Assembly (NCBI GenBank): GCA_020346805.1
Contig: CP070790.1
Coordinates: 4,213,925 to 4,219,621 of the forward strand
DNA length: 5,697 nucleotides
DNA from: Planctomycetota bacterium
GTDB lineage: Bacteria > Planctomycetota > Phycisphaerae > UBA1845 > PWPN01
Direction: 5' to 3'
Shown: positions 5,496 through 5,697 of the stretch, piece after piece
Layout of the letters: each line of letters starts with the position of its first letter
How positions within the stretch are numbered: position 1 is the first letter of the stretch
The notes under the pieces: generated by a model
The model's database searches: none
What the model was told of the DNA's origin: nothing
The model's input: the letters and a program-made list of their open reading frames with translations, nothing else
Made by a program: the position numbers and the translations under genes

Positions 5496-5697
5496 CCCTA
5501 TCCTTTTTCTCCGGAATACTTCATACTTGTTACCAACTCTTGAGTTACGATTTTGCCGAACTTCGATCGCTTGGCACATTCCCACTAACCAACGACGTGG
5601 AATAGATCATGTTAATCCGAAGGTGAGCTTAAATTTAATCATTCGGGTTTATGCTGCATCCTATAGCTTTTCTTATGTTGTGTTGGGTTATGAGGCT

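Noticed and set aside
5570..5586. TTGGCACATTCCCACTA as a sigma-54 promoter
   Set aside because: The TGGCAC half is present, but the required GC-containing -12 half (TTGC) is absent at the correct spacing.

Overview
The window looks like a chromosomal segment from a free-living, polysaccharide-degrading bacterium, most likely of the Planctomycetota or a related PVC-group phylum. Three things suggest this. A secreted PQQ-like beta-propeller protein has a mature N-terminus of the type ADDWPQWRG. A GH27 enzyme carries the NEW1/He_PIG N-terminal module common in those phyla. An ECF sigma factor is paired with a membrane protein. No rRNA, marker gene or mobile element is present to confirm the lineage, so this is inference from protein style.

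Layout, left to right. Bases 1-228 hold no convincing gene, only two short palindromes. On the minus strand, a GTG-started ECF sigma factor (908-1423) overlaps a downstream four-helix membrane protein (229-918) that could be its anti-sigma partner. An AT-rich spacer of about 520 bases separates this pair from a divergent plus-strand unit. That unit holds a truncated pectate-lyase-like beta-helix protein (1948-2331), then a full-length secreted GH27 alpha-galactosidase-family enzyme (2383-3972). A 151-base convergent spacer with a nested inverted repeat follows. Beyond it, on the minus strand, is a secreted PQQ-binding-like beta-propeller protein (4124-5434) with a strong ribosome binding site on a GTG start and a TATAAT box upstream. 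The last 263 bases hold no gene I can support.

How the parts may work together: the plus-strand pair looks like a small carbohydrate-degradation unit, pectin-type backbone plus alpha-galactosyl side chains, in which the first enzyme has decayed to its N-terminal part. The divergent sigma/membrane-protein pair could control it, but nothing in the sequence proves that. The beta-propeller protein is probably an independent transcription unit.

The observations most worth checking are in the GH27 active site. The residues aligned with the C2-recognition loop are Ser and Ala, as in alpha-N-acetylgalactosaminidase, rather than Glu and Leu, as in alpha-galactosidase. A usually conserved substrate-binding Asp is Val. 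I found no CRISPR array, RNA gene, insertion sequence or recognisable defence system, and nothing I would call a wholly new system.
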